Positions 46,170 through 58,864 of a stretch of 64,000 nucleotides of DNA are shown here, piece by piece (position 1 is the first letter of the stretch; each line of letters starts with the position of its first letter). Location of the stretch: assembly GCA_001599595.1 (NCBI GenBank), contig BCHH01000004.1, positions 317,905 through 381,904 of the forward strand, in the 5' to 3' direction. The notes under the pieces were generated by a model, which saw nothing but the letters and a program-made list of their open reading frames with translations, searched no databases and was not told the DNA's origin. Position numbers and translations under genes: made by a program. Origin of the DNA: Beverwykella pulmonaria. Lineage: Eukaryota; Ascomycota; Dothideomycetes; Pleosporales; Melanommataceae.

Positions 46170-47456
46170 ATGAAGAAGTTGAGGCTCTCGGCAGTGATTC
46201 CGTTCTCGTTTGCGGCTACAAGCTTTGCTCTCACAATTGTGTTTCTATTAGGTGGGAATGGGAGTCCGATTACGGAGAGGCAGTACATGGTTTTTGTAGG
46301 CTGACCCCTTTCCCCTGCACTTTGTTTGGGATGTCAAACGCATAGCTGACATGATTTCACATAGCTAAACGCCTCCAATGTGGGCCAAGATCTCGTTAAA
46401 TTCGAGCGCACAACGTCTACATCCAGCTCGCCTTCCGCAACCACCTCTTCTGCCTCAAAGACCACAAATCCCTTCGACCCTCTAAACCCCTTCTCAACGG
46501 CAAACCCTCTCAACCCTCTCAACCCGAACAATCCTCTCAACCCAAACAACCCGAACAATCCACTGAGCAACCTATCCAGCATCTTCGATCCGCTGGTAAC
46601 AAATTTGACGGATAGCGTGAATGGAGGGTTGGAGGAGGCCATCAATGAAGTAGTCGGCACACTGGTGAAGACTATAGGGATTAGGGACGTGTATGTTTTG
46701 TATGCAGAGAGGGTGTGTGAAGGGGATATCGTGAATGGGAAACCAGATATAGATGAATGTAAAGGGTATGATGATTTTGCGCTTGGTATGTACCGTCCAT
46801 TTCTCTCAACAATCTCTACCCTTTCGAACAGCCAATGACACTGACGATAATCTATAGGTCTGAGATCCCTTCTATCAAACGACATCCAGTCCTCGCTTGT
46901 CATCGGACAGACCAATATCTCCGTCCCACTAGTGGCCCAGGTCTCGCACTCCCTTAACACCATTTCCTCAGACATTTCCGGCATTCGCAAAGCTCTCTTC
47001 GTATTCCTTATCATTTCGCTCGTAGGTTCCGCATTTTCGTCGCTGTCAGCGTTCGTTGCAATATTTTGGCCTGACTCGCGGTTGCTTGTGTACATTGCCT
47101 TTATATTCTCGACGCTGGAGGCTCTAACGAGCTTGTTAGCTGCGCTGATACTTACGGTCCTGATCGTAGGCGTTGTAGCGGCGGTAGATGGTTTCGGGAA
47201 CGCCGTGTCTCTTTATATCACAAGGGGCAACACGGCATTGGTGTTCATATGGCTGAGGTGTGTTTTTATCATCGTTGCGGCTGTGTATTGGCTCATAGTG
47301 TGGTTTGTGGAGGTTAGAACTGTGAGTTTTGTGAGGAGGACGAGGTCGGAAGATGAGGTGGGGAATTGGAGGGGCGTGGTACGAGAGGTGAAGAGGGATT
47401 TCAAGGGCAGAGATGATGGGAAGCAGAGGGAGTCTAGGAAGGATGTTGAGTCGTAG
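46170..47456 (+). CDS. SUR7/PalI-like four-helix membrane protein
   Basis: Three exons, 46170-46295, 46365-46785 and 46858-47456 (phases 0 and 1), give 381 residues. Helix 1 is at 8-30 (AVIPFSFAATSFALTIVFLL). A long extracellular loop follows. It begins Ser/Thr-rich, then has an unusual Asn-Pro-Leu-Asn repeat tract (about 70-100), and ends with a Cys pair (RVCEGDIVNG, DECKGYDDFALGL) typical of SUR7 and PalI relatives. Three further helices lie in the last exon (ALFVFLIISLVGSAFSSLSA, ALTSLLAALILTVLIVGVVA, WLRCVFIIVAAVYWLIVWF). A basic cytoplasmic tail closes the protein. The family organises plasma-membrane/cortical domains (eisosomes) or senses pH and wall stress. Assignment rests on topology and the Cys-bearing loop; the tract of Asn-Pro repeats is not usual for the family. 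Confidence 0.8.
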
Positions 47457-50023
47457 GGGGAGGGGGACTGGATGGGTGAACGAGTTCTTAATAGCCAGAA
47501 CACATATGGGAAGGTTCGGAAGGAAAAAGAATATTGATGTTGCTTAAATTTTCGAAATGGAGGTATTCAGCAAGCACGAGTGGAGGAGAATTAACCCGTT
47601 CAGGATTCGATTTCACCTTATCCCACTAAACCTCCCTCCCCCCATCCAACGGCTATAGCAAATAACGATGGGATTGCCCCAAATCTCCCATTCTTCAAGG
47701 TGTGGCCTCCTGGATCGAGTCTCATGATATGAGCTACCGCCATATTTAGGCCTGTACGGCCCTCTCAAATTGTTGTAAGTGCTAGTGGTTTCCCATACGT
47801 GTTTTCATTCGAGGCTCGCTAATATTTTAGAAGCGCATTGTGGTGTAAATTTTCGTAATTGGCATGTGGCCGCTATTGGAATAAAGATAGCAGGCGATTG
47901 CGCGAACTTCCATAATTATATGGGCAGCTCACCAGCGGAACAGATCTACCGATTTGTGTATCTGCCTCAATTCTCTTGAGTACGTTGACAACTTCAAAGT
48001 TATCGTAATCACACGCACACTTAAAGACAAGAAATATCACCCGCGTGCCGGGGGACCTGTACCTCAAGGAAACGGGAGACGAGGGTCGGGTTTGTGTGCA
48101 TAAAGGCTAGGTGAGTGAGCTATCAAATAACATTTGAAGGGAGGCGCAAGCGATCCAGCGCAAAACTTCCAAAACGAAGGTCACATGCAAGATATTTATC
48201 ACGTCAATAATAAATGTGATGCGAAGATTACAGAAGAATTCAAGAAAAGCAGTATCGAGGGTGTGGTAGCGGGACTATGTACGCAAGTTGCTGCGAGTAA
48301 CGTCTTCAAGCGCTACTAATTCGTAAAACATATTCACCTCCCCACCGTCAGCGAAGCTGTTCCATGGAACTGCGTCTTTCACCCGGAGATTATGCTTCTA
48401 GCGCTGGAATATCTAGTTAAAGGCACGATGAAGGTTGCATGCCAGGCGCCGGGAAACAAGCAATGATTAGTCGACGTCTACAACTCACTATACGAACATT
48501 TCTCTCTTTATATATCTTGTGATACCGACTGCTTGACTCGGAGTGCAAGAGATTTGCAGCTAGAGATGATCTGTTGGGGGTGAAGGTGATGGTTGCAGAG
48601 TTATCAACGAGGAGAATCAACCAAACATGCCACCACTTGAACGTTATGTTTTAGTGCAACAGATACATACTAATGAAGTCTTCTTACATAGGATTCTCTT
48701 TTCAGGCGTCGAGACAACACCTATGAGGCTGAAACAATTAAAAAAAAGTGGGGAAATGTTCTAGACAGTGACAGGGCAAACGAGCCTTGAAACTAGAATT
48801 CTCTAATTCTCACTCAAAGTTTTATGTTAAGACAAGACTCGTTCAGTGGAGAACTAAGATCAATGGGGGCCATTCTTCAAGAGTGGCGCAGTGGCAAATG
48901 CGTCAGTGCTTATGCCTTCCTCACTTCATATATCTATTCCGGTTGCACTCATAACCGTAGCCTAAATTAGAAGATTACGTGAACGCTACGTCCTAATAAG
49001 GTTCTTGTGTTCTGAACCGAGGCGTAACATACACGTTTAGGCGCGCTGGGCCTAACACACGCGTGTGGCACAATCCTATACGAAAGTACCTAAGTGGGCA
49101 AAACAAGAGACGGCGAGGCGAAGCGCAGCATGCGGCACAGACTACGCTGCCAAGTTTTCTCCACACATCATCTTTCGCCCAGTTCATCGTTCGCGCCCTT
49201 CATAATATTCCGTCCAACTCATCCTACGCCCCATTCATGTCTCGTCCAGTCGTATCAAATGAGAGAGGGTGGCCAATTTCTGGGCAGAAGCGTAATTCGA
49301 CCACCGCCCAGCCTAGAATAGCCACATGATTGTTTTCCTATCCGACCACGACATCGTCGACAACAATCCGTAGGAATTCCATAATTTCGGTTGTCACGTT
49401 CGGATGTGAGCGCGGGTCCCCAATGCGTGTGTTTTTTGGGGGCTCGTATCGGGGCTAATGGTTGCGAATCGAGCTGGACACAATACCCAGACCAGCCAAG
49501 GAAGACTTTTTGATACCTATGCAAAGAATGGCTGTTCAATACTACATAACTTAGATATAAAATTAACAATTCATAAACACCAAGAACAATACAGCCATTC
49601 TGAATGAACTGATTGGATCATTTTGCCGTTTGCGGCATAGTTAGGCCATGGACTCGAAGACAACACATGGCTGACAGCCAACTCTCTCACCGATGGGTAT
49701 TGTATCACTGCTCAGGTAAGACTCAGATCTCATATCTGCAATTTTGGTTCAACATCTGATGTCTAGCTGAGAGGGCTGTGTATTCCATCCTCGGATGCAA
49801 AGTCTCGGATGCATCAGGAGCTTCACGATGCTATTTTGACAATCCGCGCCTTTCTCAAGTAAGTTGGAAAACGTATAAAGTACTCAAGGTCGGGCTTCAA
49901 CTTTCAGTCCATCTCAACATCAGCACCGCAATCAATCAAATAGGCTTCAGATCTCCTCTTTTCATCTTCCGCAATCTTCTTGTTCACATATTCTCTTAAC
50001 CTCACCAAATCACAACATTCAAG
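47457..50023. other. Gene-poor region
   Basis: About 2.6 kb with no assembled gene. A few 60-100-codon frames lie on both strands without recognisable text. The right end carries the promoter of the small secreted protein, including the TATA box at 49874-49879. Confidence 0.5.
49874..49879 (+). promoter_or_regulatory. Candidate TATA box of the small secreted protein gene
   Basis: 'tataaa' lies 145 bases upstream of the ATG at 50024; the intervening 5' UTR is pyrimidine-rich with CAAG/ACAA-like starts. Confidence 0.5.
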
Positions 50024-50688
50024 ATGCAGTCCTTCATCGTCGCCATTCTCCTTGCCACCTCCGCTCTAGCCGCGCCATCTTTCCAATCCCACCGATCCAT
50101 GGCCAAGCGTCAGGCGTGTGACCAAAACAACCAGCCTAGCACTGATGAAGTCACTGCTGCTATCAATATGTGGTTGCTTGACATCCAAACCGTCAATTCC
50201 TTCCTCGACAACGCCATCACCGAACCCGATGCTGTAGTCAGTCAAGCTCAGAACGTTCTTAACTTTGCACAGGATGAGCCTACCGAGCTTGGTGAGTAGC
50301 TACCACTCTCACCTCAATTTCCGCAATCACACAAACCCCTTCATATTTTATATTTGTTCATTTCACTGACCAATCGTTTCCAGGTATTCTATCCCGAATC
50401 TGCGGCGTCACCGATCAGTTTACCAACGCAGTGGCCGACCTCATGAATGTTTTTGGTCCCCAAGTCCTTGGCAACCTGCAAGGTATCGTTGGCGGTACCA
50501 CCGATCTGCAGACGGCCGTCAACGGTATCAACAACGTTCGCTGCTGCAATGTCTTGCCTGACGCACAGGTGCTCTTCTCTGAGGCTGCATCATCGTTCGG
50601 GCTCAACGGTGTTGTCATGACCACTGTCCCACTGGAGAAGGCTTGTTCGCTCCCCGGGATTACTTGCGGGCCCCGTGTTGGGTTCTAG
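50024..50688 (+). CDS. Small secreted Cys-containing protein, family unknown
   Basis: Two exons, 50024-50291 and 50384-50688 (phase 1, branch 'ctgac'), give 190 residues. A signal peptide (MQSFIVAILLATSALAAP) is followed by a Lys-Arg at about 28-29 (SMAKRQACDQ), so Kex2 may remove a short propeptide. The mature part is helical and acidic (EVTAAINMWLLDIQTVNSFLDNAI) and has six Cys (ACDQN, RICGVTD, a CC pair in RCCNVL, ACSLP, ITCGP), allowing three disulfides. Size, secretion and even Cys number fit the small secreted proteins that many ascomycetes make during growth on hosts or surfaces. I recognise no named family. It stands alone, with gene-poor flanks of more than 2.5 kb on each side. Confidence 0.85.
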
Positions 50689-53600
50689 TTGAACAAAATT
50701 CAGCTTGGCTAGCTAGGACCCAGACACGATGATCTCAGCCGTGAAGCTTGGTTCTAGTCAACTCGCGTGTTGGATTCTAATCGACTATCGCTTTGGGGAC
50801 ATGGTGGGAATTTTGTACGTCTTTCACTTGAGTGCTTCGTTTGGAGTGGGTTCGGGTACTGCGGAATTTTTCAGGTTACGGTCGTTGGAATATTGAGCAG
50901 CATTGGTAGCGGCATTAGCATTGGTATTGGCATTCAGCGTCAGGTGTCTCCTTGACAGTAGGTTGCATTGCTTCAGCATCTTTTCACGTACTTTTCTACT
51001 TCACCCAGTGAGATTAGCTCGGTAAGCGTTAGATAGATTCACTATAGCCGAATCTTACAGTCTTCTGCAACATACAAGACATTATGGCTTCGACTGGGAG
51101 CATCATGCAATAAGCATTCCGCGGCCTTGCAGCGTGAAAATTCTCAGGCATCCCGGAGAGCGGCCAGGTAGACGGACAAGCATTCGAAGTGAGCAGTAGC
51201 AGACTGTGGCCCTTCTAACAAGCAGACTGCAACAACAAAAGCTAATGGAGACTTTTCCTGAGCAAGGCCAGGGCGAAGCTTCAGAACCGTAAAGATCGAT
51301 CCGGCCAGCTAGTCGTTGCACGTGACTCGCAAGTCCCACATGCCCATGCTGTCGCGAAAATCCAGGCCTCACAGTTGATGCTCACTCCTTCGGGCCAAGC
51401 TTTACTGACGACCCGATTCTCGCGCCCTTGTTTCCTCATTTCTTCGAGACACGAGACGATTAAACCCTTAATCTTGCCGTTTCCAACACCATTGGCACAC
51501 TCGTTCGCAGTCACGACGCAGCGAGCGATTGATTTGTCCGCGCCAAACGGCTCCCTAGCACAAAGCATGCTCTAGAAACTTTGTAGTTTCACGGAAGAGG
51601 ACTACGACACTCTACAACAATGCCGTGTTGTCGGAAGAGCACAGTGAAGATACCCCAGCAAGTCATCTGTGGGGCCTCTTGCCCATATAAAAGCCAGGCC
51701 TTCCGCGCAATTGCTCGTGACCTCAATTCGACCGTCTGGCTACCGCAAATCTCATCACGGTCGTTTCCTTCGTCGCTTTAATGGTGCCTGTCGTTTTCGG
51801 AAACCTCTTCATGCCGTACACGCGTGCAACAAAGCCGAAACCCAGCCCACCATCTCGACAACTACGGGAATATATACGGATCTTATCGACCCAAAGTTCT
51901 CTAAGACCCGCTAATTCCGATCTATCGCATTCGTATAACCTCCAACATTGTCCCGCCGCTGGTTATCGTAGGTTGACTCGGGAGTGTCCAGACGGTTACT
52001 ATAACAAGCAGTCTTGTGGCTTCCATTGGATGTAGGCCTACGCACTACCCCCGCTGGTGGTCCCTCCCCCATTCTCTCCCCTTATGCATGGGGGCTCTGC
52101 CTCCAAGTTGCTCCTATTGTTGCGAATCTATTGGCTCCGAGCTGCTATCATCAAAGCCCTCACAGTCGAGGCTTTGACCAGTTGGGCTCATAAACGCTCA
52201 TAATAGTTTTTTTACTTAAGGGCTACTTATGTGAATCTTCGTCTCCGTCCTTTCGCGATCTTACAGGTCTCCCCTTTACAGCGCTCTTCAAATACGTTCA
52301 ACACTGAATCGCAACCCCACCTTCCCACTCAACATGGCACATGTCAATCGCTTAGGCTACGATACTTCATATGCCTTGTGGACCTGGCGCCAGATTTTTT
52401 ACTTATGGAGGGTGAAGTCAGAGATATGAGAGCATCCTTGGCGAAAATTCAGTCTTGTACTCAAAAAGTCGACGTCCAATAGAGTACGTTTGAGACGTTG
52501 AGGCCGGTCATCGAGGATATCAAGCAAAGTATACTAGATGATCAACCTGAATATAAAGCTGATTGTGAGTACTCTGAGGAGCTTCGAAAGCTACTTGAAT
52601 ATTAGGATTAGAGGAAAATCTGACCACAACCGGCCAAAGACAGTCAATCTTCCAAACGGGTACATCAAGCTCCGTACTATCAGCCTAGAACGAGCAATCG
52701 ATGGTCAGTCACGTACGAGCCAGTGGGAAGTATCCATCTGATCTTTCAAGAGTTTTCAGATGACCCTACGTCATCAACATACTCGACGCGACTCCCACCG
52801 TTGAAACCATGCCCGCAACAACAGAAAGCCCGAAAGCGGGCAAGAGAGGTTTCACCTATCCTTGTCTAGACGCAAGACATCGCCACCTAAAACGAATTCG
52901 CATACTGGCTCTCACTTATGACTGTGTCCGCAATTGTCTATTGCCTCCCAAGAGCGCATTCATCGGATGATTTTCTGCGGTAGAGTACCTGTAATTCCAT
53001 TGTAATGTGCGCAGTCTTCGCTTGACTAGTTCTTCTCTTTCTTAGCAACCTACATAATAACAGGGTACTTCAAAGTGCTCGAATAGTGGATTCAGTTTAT
53101 AGTGGCCTGTAAATATACGCAGGCATAAGGAAGGCCTCAACAACAAAAGACGCAGTAATGGGGTTGGAAGATCTTGCCGGTTCGTTTGGTCAGGTCGAGG
53201 GCCGTCAGTCAAATCGAAGGGTGGGGAAATGTGGAAGTTTGGAGATGGACAGCTCAGCCCCTCTTGTTCTCAATCCAACTCGTATCCGCCAGGGCTGGAC
53301 GTTGATAAGTAATTACGCGATGATGGCCAAGACAATTTGAAGTCGTCTGTAAATGCAGGAGTGATGGAGGTAGATGAATGAAAGATAATCTGACAGGTCC
53401 AGTATGACGCAAAGACGACGGTTGAGGGCAGCCCACGGACGATTGCTGCCCACCTCGAAACATAATCGACTTGGCATCAACCATCATCTTACACCCTGTC
53501 TATCTCACCCTCCATGTATTACTCTATCCCCCGCTCTTTCAGTGCGACTCTGAACCAGTCCAAACGGGCGCACAAATGCCTTTGAACGGCATCCCGGTCT

Positions 53601-54412
53601 CTGAACAGCTTGTCAACGAACTCTGTACATATTTCCGACATCCGAACCTACATGGTGGCTGAGCACTCTCACTGCCCATTCACCAGTAATTCGCCGCCTC
53701 TCCTGCCCTCAGCTCCAGCAGAGTAGGCCTGCAAATAGCGCATACAAGTACGCGTATACCTGCGCTCAAGCCCTCTAAGCCGTCCCCCACCCATCCAACC
53801 GTACCCAAGACCGCAGTTGCTCAAAACGCAAGTGCGCAATACACACCGCCTTTAGCTTTCATTCAGCCCTACCTATTTTTGCCAGACATCGACGTCACTG
53901 TCACGATTTGTGCGTGTCTGCGACTCTGTCTTCATCGATTGGAGGCGAGATTACATATGCTTTGAGGCAGTGCACATCATACGAGATCATGCCTACTCAT
54001 ACCCATTATCAACAACTGTTATACAGCCCCGAGACCCAACCGCACTGGAAGCATAATTACCCTAACTTAATTTTTATCAATCCCAGGATTCGTTGTCCCT
54101 CGATTTCCCTCGTCTCTCGCTATTTTGTCGCAAAGCCTTTACACTCGCTGCTAGCCCAGACCGACATACACACAGCCTTTTCCTTTAACTTTGCTAGGTC
54201 CACTTACACACGCCTTGAACCACGAACGAAGTAGTTTTGCGAAATTTTGAGGAATTGAAAATTGATATACGCGCGACTTTTGGATTCGAATCGAATTCCG
54301 AAGTCACTAATTTTCAGCAAGAACGGTCGGAAAGCAACTCGATAGCGCGCCTCTTGACGCTCAACACCACCGTCGCTACTCTAGATCGCCAAATCCTCAC
54401 TCGCTCCTTACA
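50689..54412. other. Long gene-poor region
   Basis: About 3.7 kb with no assembled gene. Two overlapping minus frames (51103-51372 and 51281-51568) are the most protein-like, but have no start context, splice sites or family resemblance. The rest is ordinary single-copy-looking sequence. The last 200 bases should be the 5' UTR and promoter of the next gene. Confidence 0.5.
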
Positions 54413-55465
54413 ATGTCGACCTGCTGTCGAACATGCGACCACCGCGTCCACGACATGGAGGCGGAACCGTCTACCCCGTGGCTCCTCGACGTCTCTCTCA
54501 TAACCTTAACCTTCAAATCCGCCTTTTCATGTTCTTCCAACTCCCAATCGTCAACCGCACTCAATATAGTGCTAAACAACATAGCCGACACCATCGATCA
54601 AATCCCCCACCACACAATCTTCACTACCTGGTCACCCTGCCTCTCAAATCCCCACAAAGTCGCCATCCTAACCACCGCAAGCGAAACCTGCGCGAGTAGC
54701 ACATCGCCCGTCTTCGCGCCTGTGCTGGAGTATCTGAGCACCACGCCAAGTGTCACGCACATCTTTCTCGACTACTCGTTTCTCAATCTTGCGCCGTCCT
54801 TGCCCGAGCAGAAGATACCCTGCGACATCATGATGTTGCGAGCACCAAACCCAGGCATCGCCAGTGCAATCGGGAAGCAGTTTGGCTGGGATCCGAAACG
54901 CTCATCGCTGTCTGCGCAGTTGCTGCGCGGAGCACCCGCGGCGTTTAGCCGGCCTGGCGATCTGATCCGGGATTTCTGGGCTTGGGCTGAGTTGCGTGAC
55001 TTTGGTGATCACGGATCACACTCCCGATCCAGTTCGTTGGGGAGTGAGAAGGGGGTGCTGAAGAGCACGAATTCCGAGGAGAAGAATATGTCGCTTTTCT
55101 TTCCGAAGGAAGACGAGGATGAGGATAAAAATCATAGCAGTATGGATGACGAAATGCTCGTCACGATATTCCAGTGGAGGAGCCATGATGACGCAGACCG
55201 CTTCAAGCACCCACTGCAGAAGAGCTATGGGCTGAATGACCAAGAAGTGGGCTCAGATTTGTGGGATCGACATATCGCTCATCCTGTCAGGCAATTGGAG
55301 GGTATTGGGGCTCAGGTGGAGACTTTGAAACTCGAGCTAAGAGGCGTGGAGGAGCGGATCCGGGGGCATGGAACTGAACCTGGTGTACGAGAAAGGAGTA
55401 GTAGCCGAACATTGAGCGGCATGGCGACAGGATTAGGCGAAAGAGTCAGCGGGTTCTGGCGGTAG
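54413..55465 (+). CDS. Conserved-looking fungal protein, function unknown
   Basis: Single exon of 350 residues from ATG at 54413. The N-terminal part reads as alternating strands and helices (ALNIVLNNIADTIDQIP, KVAILTTASETCA, VLEYLSTTPSVTHIFLDYSF). An acidic low-complexity stretch lies near 230-247 (KEDEDEDKNHSSMDDE). The C-terminal part has TIFQWRSHDDADRFKHP and SDLWDRHIAHPVRQLEGIGA followed by a coiled-coil-like helix. The alternation, and a Trp/His-containing strand near the end, recall dimeric alpha/beta-barrel proteins, but I would not assign it. No signal peptide or membrane helix is present, so it is probably cytosolic. An overlapping plus-strand frame (54433-54699) is a shadow. Confidence 0.7.
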   Translation: MSTCCRTCDHRVHDMEAEPSTPWLLDVSLITLTFKSAFSCSSNSQSSTALNIVLNNIADTIDQIPHHTIFTTWSPCLSNPHKVAILTTASETCASSTSPVFAPVLEYLSTTPSVTHIFLDYSFLNLAPSLPEQKIPCDIMMLRAPNPGIASAIGKQFGWDPKRSSLSAQLLRGAPAAFSRPGDLIRDFWAWAELRDFGDHGSHSRSSSLGSEKGVLKSTNSEEKNMSLFFPKEDEDEDKNHSSMDDEMLVTIFQWRSHDDADRFKHPLQKSYGLNDQEVGSDLWDRHIAHPVRQLEGIGAQVETLKLELRGVEERIRGHGTEPGVRERSSSRTLSGMATGLGERVSGFWR

Positions 55466-56712
55466 TTAGGCGTGGAGAGGCGGTGGTGGGACGGGAAGTG
55501 TAATCTGAGGCTGACGTGCAAATCGCGATAATGACTCGGTATAGTTTGGTCGACTACATGTCTTCAGAGGCAAAGTGCCTAATAGGCAATAATAATAGGT
55601 GGCGTAGTAGCATTCACTGCGATGGAAGGTGATTCATTTGACCTAATGAGGAAGAGCTGTACGATAATGTGGGGGGAGATAGCCAACGGCACGGTTTATG
55701 GACCACACTTTTGGCAAGTGGGTACCAACGGGAAGGTCCCGCAATTCGGGTTTCTCCATAGAGTGATCAGATGCTAGGTTTCAAAGGATGAATCGAGTCA
55801 CGTTCGCGGTACCGGCATCGGTGTTGTTGTCGAAATTCGCCACATGTGGATGAACGGCGACGAAGACGTACGAGATGAAGACATAACATGAACGATGACA
55901 TACCGACTCGATCAATGTCTTTCATTTTACAAGTGTACCTCGGATATAGTCATACAAGAAGGGTATCTTCCAGTAAAAAATGTGCCATTTCGTCCGACGC
56001 CATGGAACTGTAGCATGCAAATTGAAGAAAGTCCGTTCGCCGGCCGAGTCCTAATGATCCTTCTTGTAGAGTCTGGGGAAGCCGAAGGGCTCCGGAGGTA
56101 TTAGCAACGACCTCCTATGTCCTCACGCTACCCCCATTGCTACCCTCAATAGCTACGACGATGCGCAATCTCCGGGCTTGGATGGCAAAAGATCCTCAGT
56201 GAGGCTCGTCCTCAGCACTCTAAATCCTTCCGGCCCCAAATGAGACCCTATGCAGGGTCTGAAGCGAGCCACTTGCATGCTTTTGTCGGTTGCACCGCGC
56301 TAGGAGCCCGCCGGTTGGGGCTGAATGTCCGTATATGTATGCGCGACACAGCCACTAAGTGTGGCGGTTAAATTTTGATTGGACTGGAGCTGCGATTTCG
56401 GGCAAGGCGACGCAAGACTGAGACCGTCAAAGCTGAGAGACGCCTAAGCTCTGAGTACTCATGCTCTCTATGGCAAGGCGTGCAGATTGTCTTTGGGAAT
56501 GAGTGCGCGGCGTCATGCGACTGAATGAGTGCACGCGTCTATTGTAGCGGTGGGGGCTCGGCGAGTTGTCAACCTGTAGGGTGGTAGCTTGTACGGTACA
56601 TTCGCCTATGTGTTGCACGGATACGGCACAGTCTGGTAGTATAAGACTTTGGAGAGGGCAGCAAATATCATAGCATCGTAGAACGTCATTGGAGTCATTT
56701 GTTTGATGTGCA
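55466..56712. other. Intergenic region
   Basis: About 1.2 kb with no supported gene. A minus frame at 56427-56948 overlaps the next gene's first exon antisense and has no features of its own. Confidence 0.5.
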
Positions 56713-57671
56713 ATGGCGTACTCAGCACAAAGCAGCAGCCCATACATAGAAAGTCGTTCGCCTCCCAAGTCCCCCCCTCGGTCCCAGAAACGATCATCGT
56801 GCCAGATGGATGGAAAGTACGTGGAAGACAATGACGTCGTGCAAGGACGCATATTTTGGCTTCCACCAAAGGCAGAATTGCCGGAGAAGGCCGTAAGAAG
56901 GGCACATGGAAAAGGCGTGGTTGAAGAGGGAATATACAACCATCCCATTGTCGTCGTTTCGAGGCCGGAGGATGAGAGAAATGTAGTGCACTTTCATCTT
57001 GTAAGCTAATGCGAACGACCACTCCAGGGATCTTCGCTCACAATGACCAGATAACGTCGTTCCAAGGGAAGAAGCTCCACGAGATATACAGCAAGAACAA
57101 CGAATTCCACGCAAGTCGGCGCTCATGGTATCTCCCAATATATCCCACTCCCGACCATCCTGATGCGAACTCGAAGAAAGCCCGCAAGAGATATCCGACC
57201 CTAGACTTAGCAGGCAGTGCTGTTCTACGTTGGGATTCGTACGTCAACCTTCGTCACGTATATAAGATTGAGTGGTCCTATTTGAAGACATATACGAATC
57301 CGGAAACCTCCAGTAATCTAGACTATCGCTTCGAACGCGAGTCGATGATCCGTATGCTGGCGAAGGGCAAGCTGTTGACCACGTACGAGGCGGGAGCGCA
57401 GTTGCATGCACCAATATCTTTGCAAATACCAGTAGGCCGGGCGCTGGACCGCGAATGCAAAGAGTTCCAGTCCCCCAGGTCTGAGACGGCGTCAATTTCA
57501 TCCTCTGAATATTCTGCTCTTTCTCCTCTCCAACAGTGGGGTTTTTTAGTCTCGGGAATCAGCAGAGCTGGGATGGTCGAGAGACCGCCTAGTAAACCTC
57601 CTGACAGAAGAAGAAGAATTGGGCTGGCGATTATTTGGTCCATTCTTGAAGACCTCGTAGGATGGCCATAG
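56713..57671 (+). CDS. Unassigned fungal protein
   Basis: Two exons, 56713-57000 and 57051-57671, with a 50-base phase-0 intron, give 302 residues. After a Ser/Pro-rich N-terminus the first conserved-looking segment is VVQGRIFWLPPK, then GIYNHPIVVVSR and VVHFHLITSF across the splice. These suggest a small beta-barrel resembling a toxin-antitoxin-type or SH3-like fold, though only by strand pattern. Later comes a basic patch (NSKKARKRYPTLDL) and YVNLRHVYKIEWSYLK. The tail is Ser-rich and ends with a hydrophobic helix (RIGLAIIWSILEDLVGW). Similar lineage-specific proteins are common in ascomycetes, but I know of no function. The last 80 residues could include an unrecognised intron. Confidence 0.7.
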
Positions 57672-57772
57672 TACTGAGGCAACTAGTGTGGGCTGGGGCT
57701 TTGGGCAATGAAATTTTTGTGTACATGATACCAAAATTGCTTCCTTCAATGGACGGTCGCAGACAGGCAAGA

Positions 57773-58864
57773 CTAGGGCTCAGATATATCTTTGATATAG
57801 GACTTAATCCATGTTAACGCTTGTGTGACACGGCTTTCAAGAGAACTATCTCCACCTGTGCTTGCTCGCTGTTCCTGAAACTTGTGCAGCATTCGAATAA
57901 AAACATCTCTTTGCTCTTCCAGAATAGAATCAGCTATCGCCGTGCGAAGAAAGACCCAAAGTGACTCTTGACCGGCGTGCAGACTGATTGCATACTCCAA
58001 AACCTGCTCGACTATACGTTGTTTACTGGGCATGGATTTCACTCTTGGGAGAATAAATAGAAGGAAGGTCCACCCTGAGATGTCGCTGGGATGCTTACAA
58101 CACCACGCCTTGACGAGTAAGGAACTATGGACCAAGAACGCTTGGTAAGAAACCTTCCACGAGTGATCGGCTTCGTCTGCGTAACGGATCTCAACAAGCG
58201 TGAATAGTCTTCGAGCGTACTGCCACGCATAGTAGTTCTTCGGATGGCGCTCGCCAGATTTCATCACTGCGGCCAGCTCAGCTCTTAGCAATGTCAGGAA
58301 CTGATCTCCAGAAAGATCAACCAGTTTGGTAGGAACGAGGAGCTCAATTAGCCAAGCGCGATGATGCCACAAAGTTGGAGACTTGGACTGGCGATGCAGC
58401 GGAGAAGTGAGGATGCTATCCAGGAAGATCAGCTCCTGGATGACGGCCTTGTTGAACTCATCATGATTTTCGGCCTTGAGACTGAGGATTCGTCTCTTGC
58501 GATAATTTGCTACCGTGATGTGCTCGGGGTCAAACAAAAGCATTACTTGGGAAGCTTCCAAGACTTTCTACTAAAAGATGAGCTGATGATCGAATCGGTG
58601 ATACATTGCACTTACCGCCGAGCTTCCTTTGTCGCTTCTGCATTCGAAGAATAGCTTTTTAGCCTTAGAATATGCCATAACCAGGACTTTCTTCGGCACT
58701 CCAACGTTCAACCCATCTTGCATGAGTAGTCCATGGGTGGGCTGTATCGCCGGCGGTAGAATCTCGATCTCCACGACCTCATTCTCGTGCGCAATGAAGA
58801 AGGCGTTCAGCGCATTGTAGGCTTGATCTTGCAGGCCCGCTTGTTTGCTCTCGGTAGCATCCAT
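57773..58864 (-). CDS. Protein prenyltransferase alpha-subunit repeat protein (PTAR1-like)
   Basis: Two exons on the minus strand, 58864-58616 and 58567-57773 (48-base intron, acceptor the second of two adjacent TAGs), give 347 residues. Starting at MDATESKQAGLQDQAYNAL, it has helical hairpins with the PPTA signatures of prenyltransferase alpha subunits: LWHHRAWLIELL, NYYAWQYARRLFTL and DISGWTFLLFIL, each centred on a conserved Trp. Length and repeat number fit PTAR1-type proteins rather than the farnesyltransferase alpha subunit. In animals PTAR1 pairs with the Rab geranylgeranyltransferase beta subunit to form GGTase-III; the fungal protein's partner is unknown to me. It is divergent from GET1, with 233 bases between start codons. 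Confidence 0.85.

Noticed and set aside
46334..47095. 253-codon minus-strand frame
   Set aside because: It lies antisense to exons 2 and 3 of the SUR7-like gene and reads as reversed repeats and Leu/Gly-rich text; it crosses a well-supported intron of the plus-strand gene.
51103..51568. Overlapping minus-strand frames of 89 and 95 codons
   Set aside because: Protein-like composition in part, but no start or splice model gives a coherent product.
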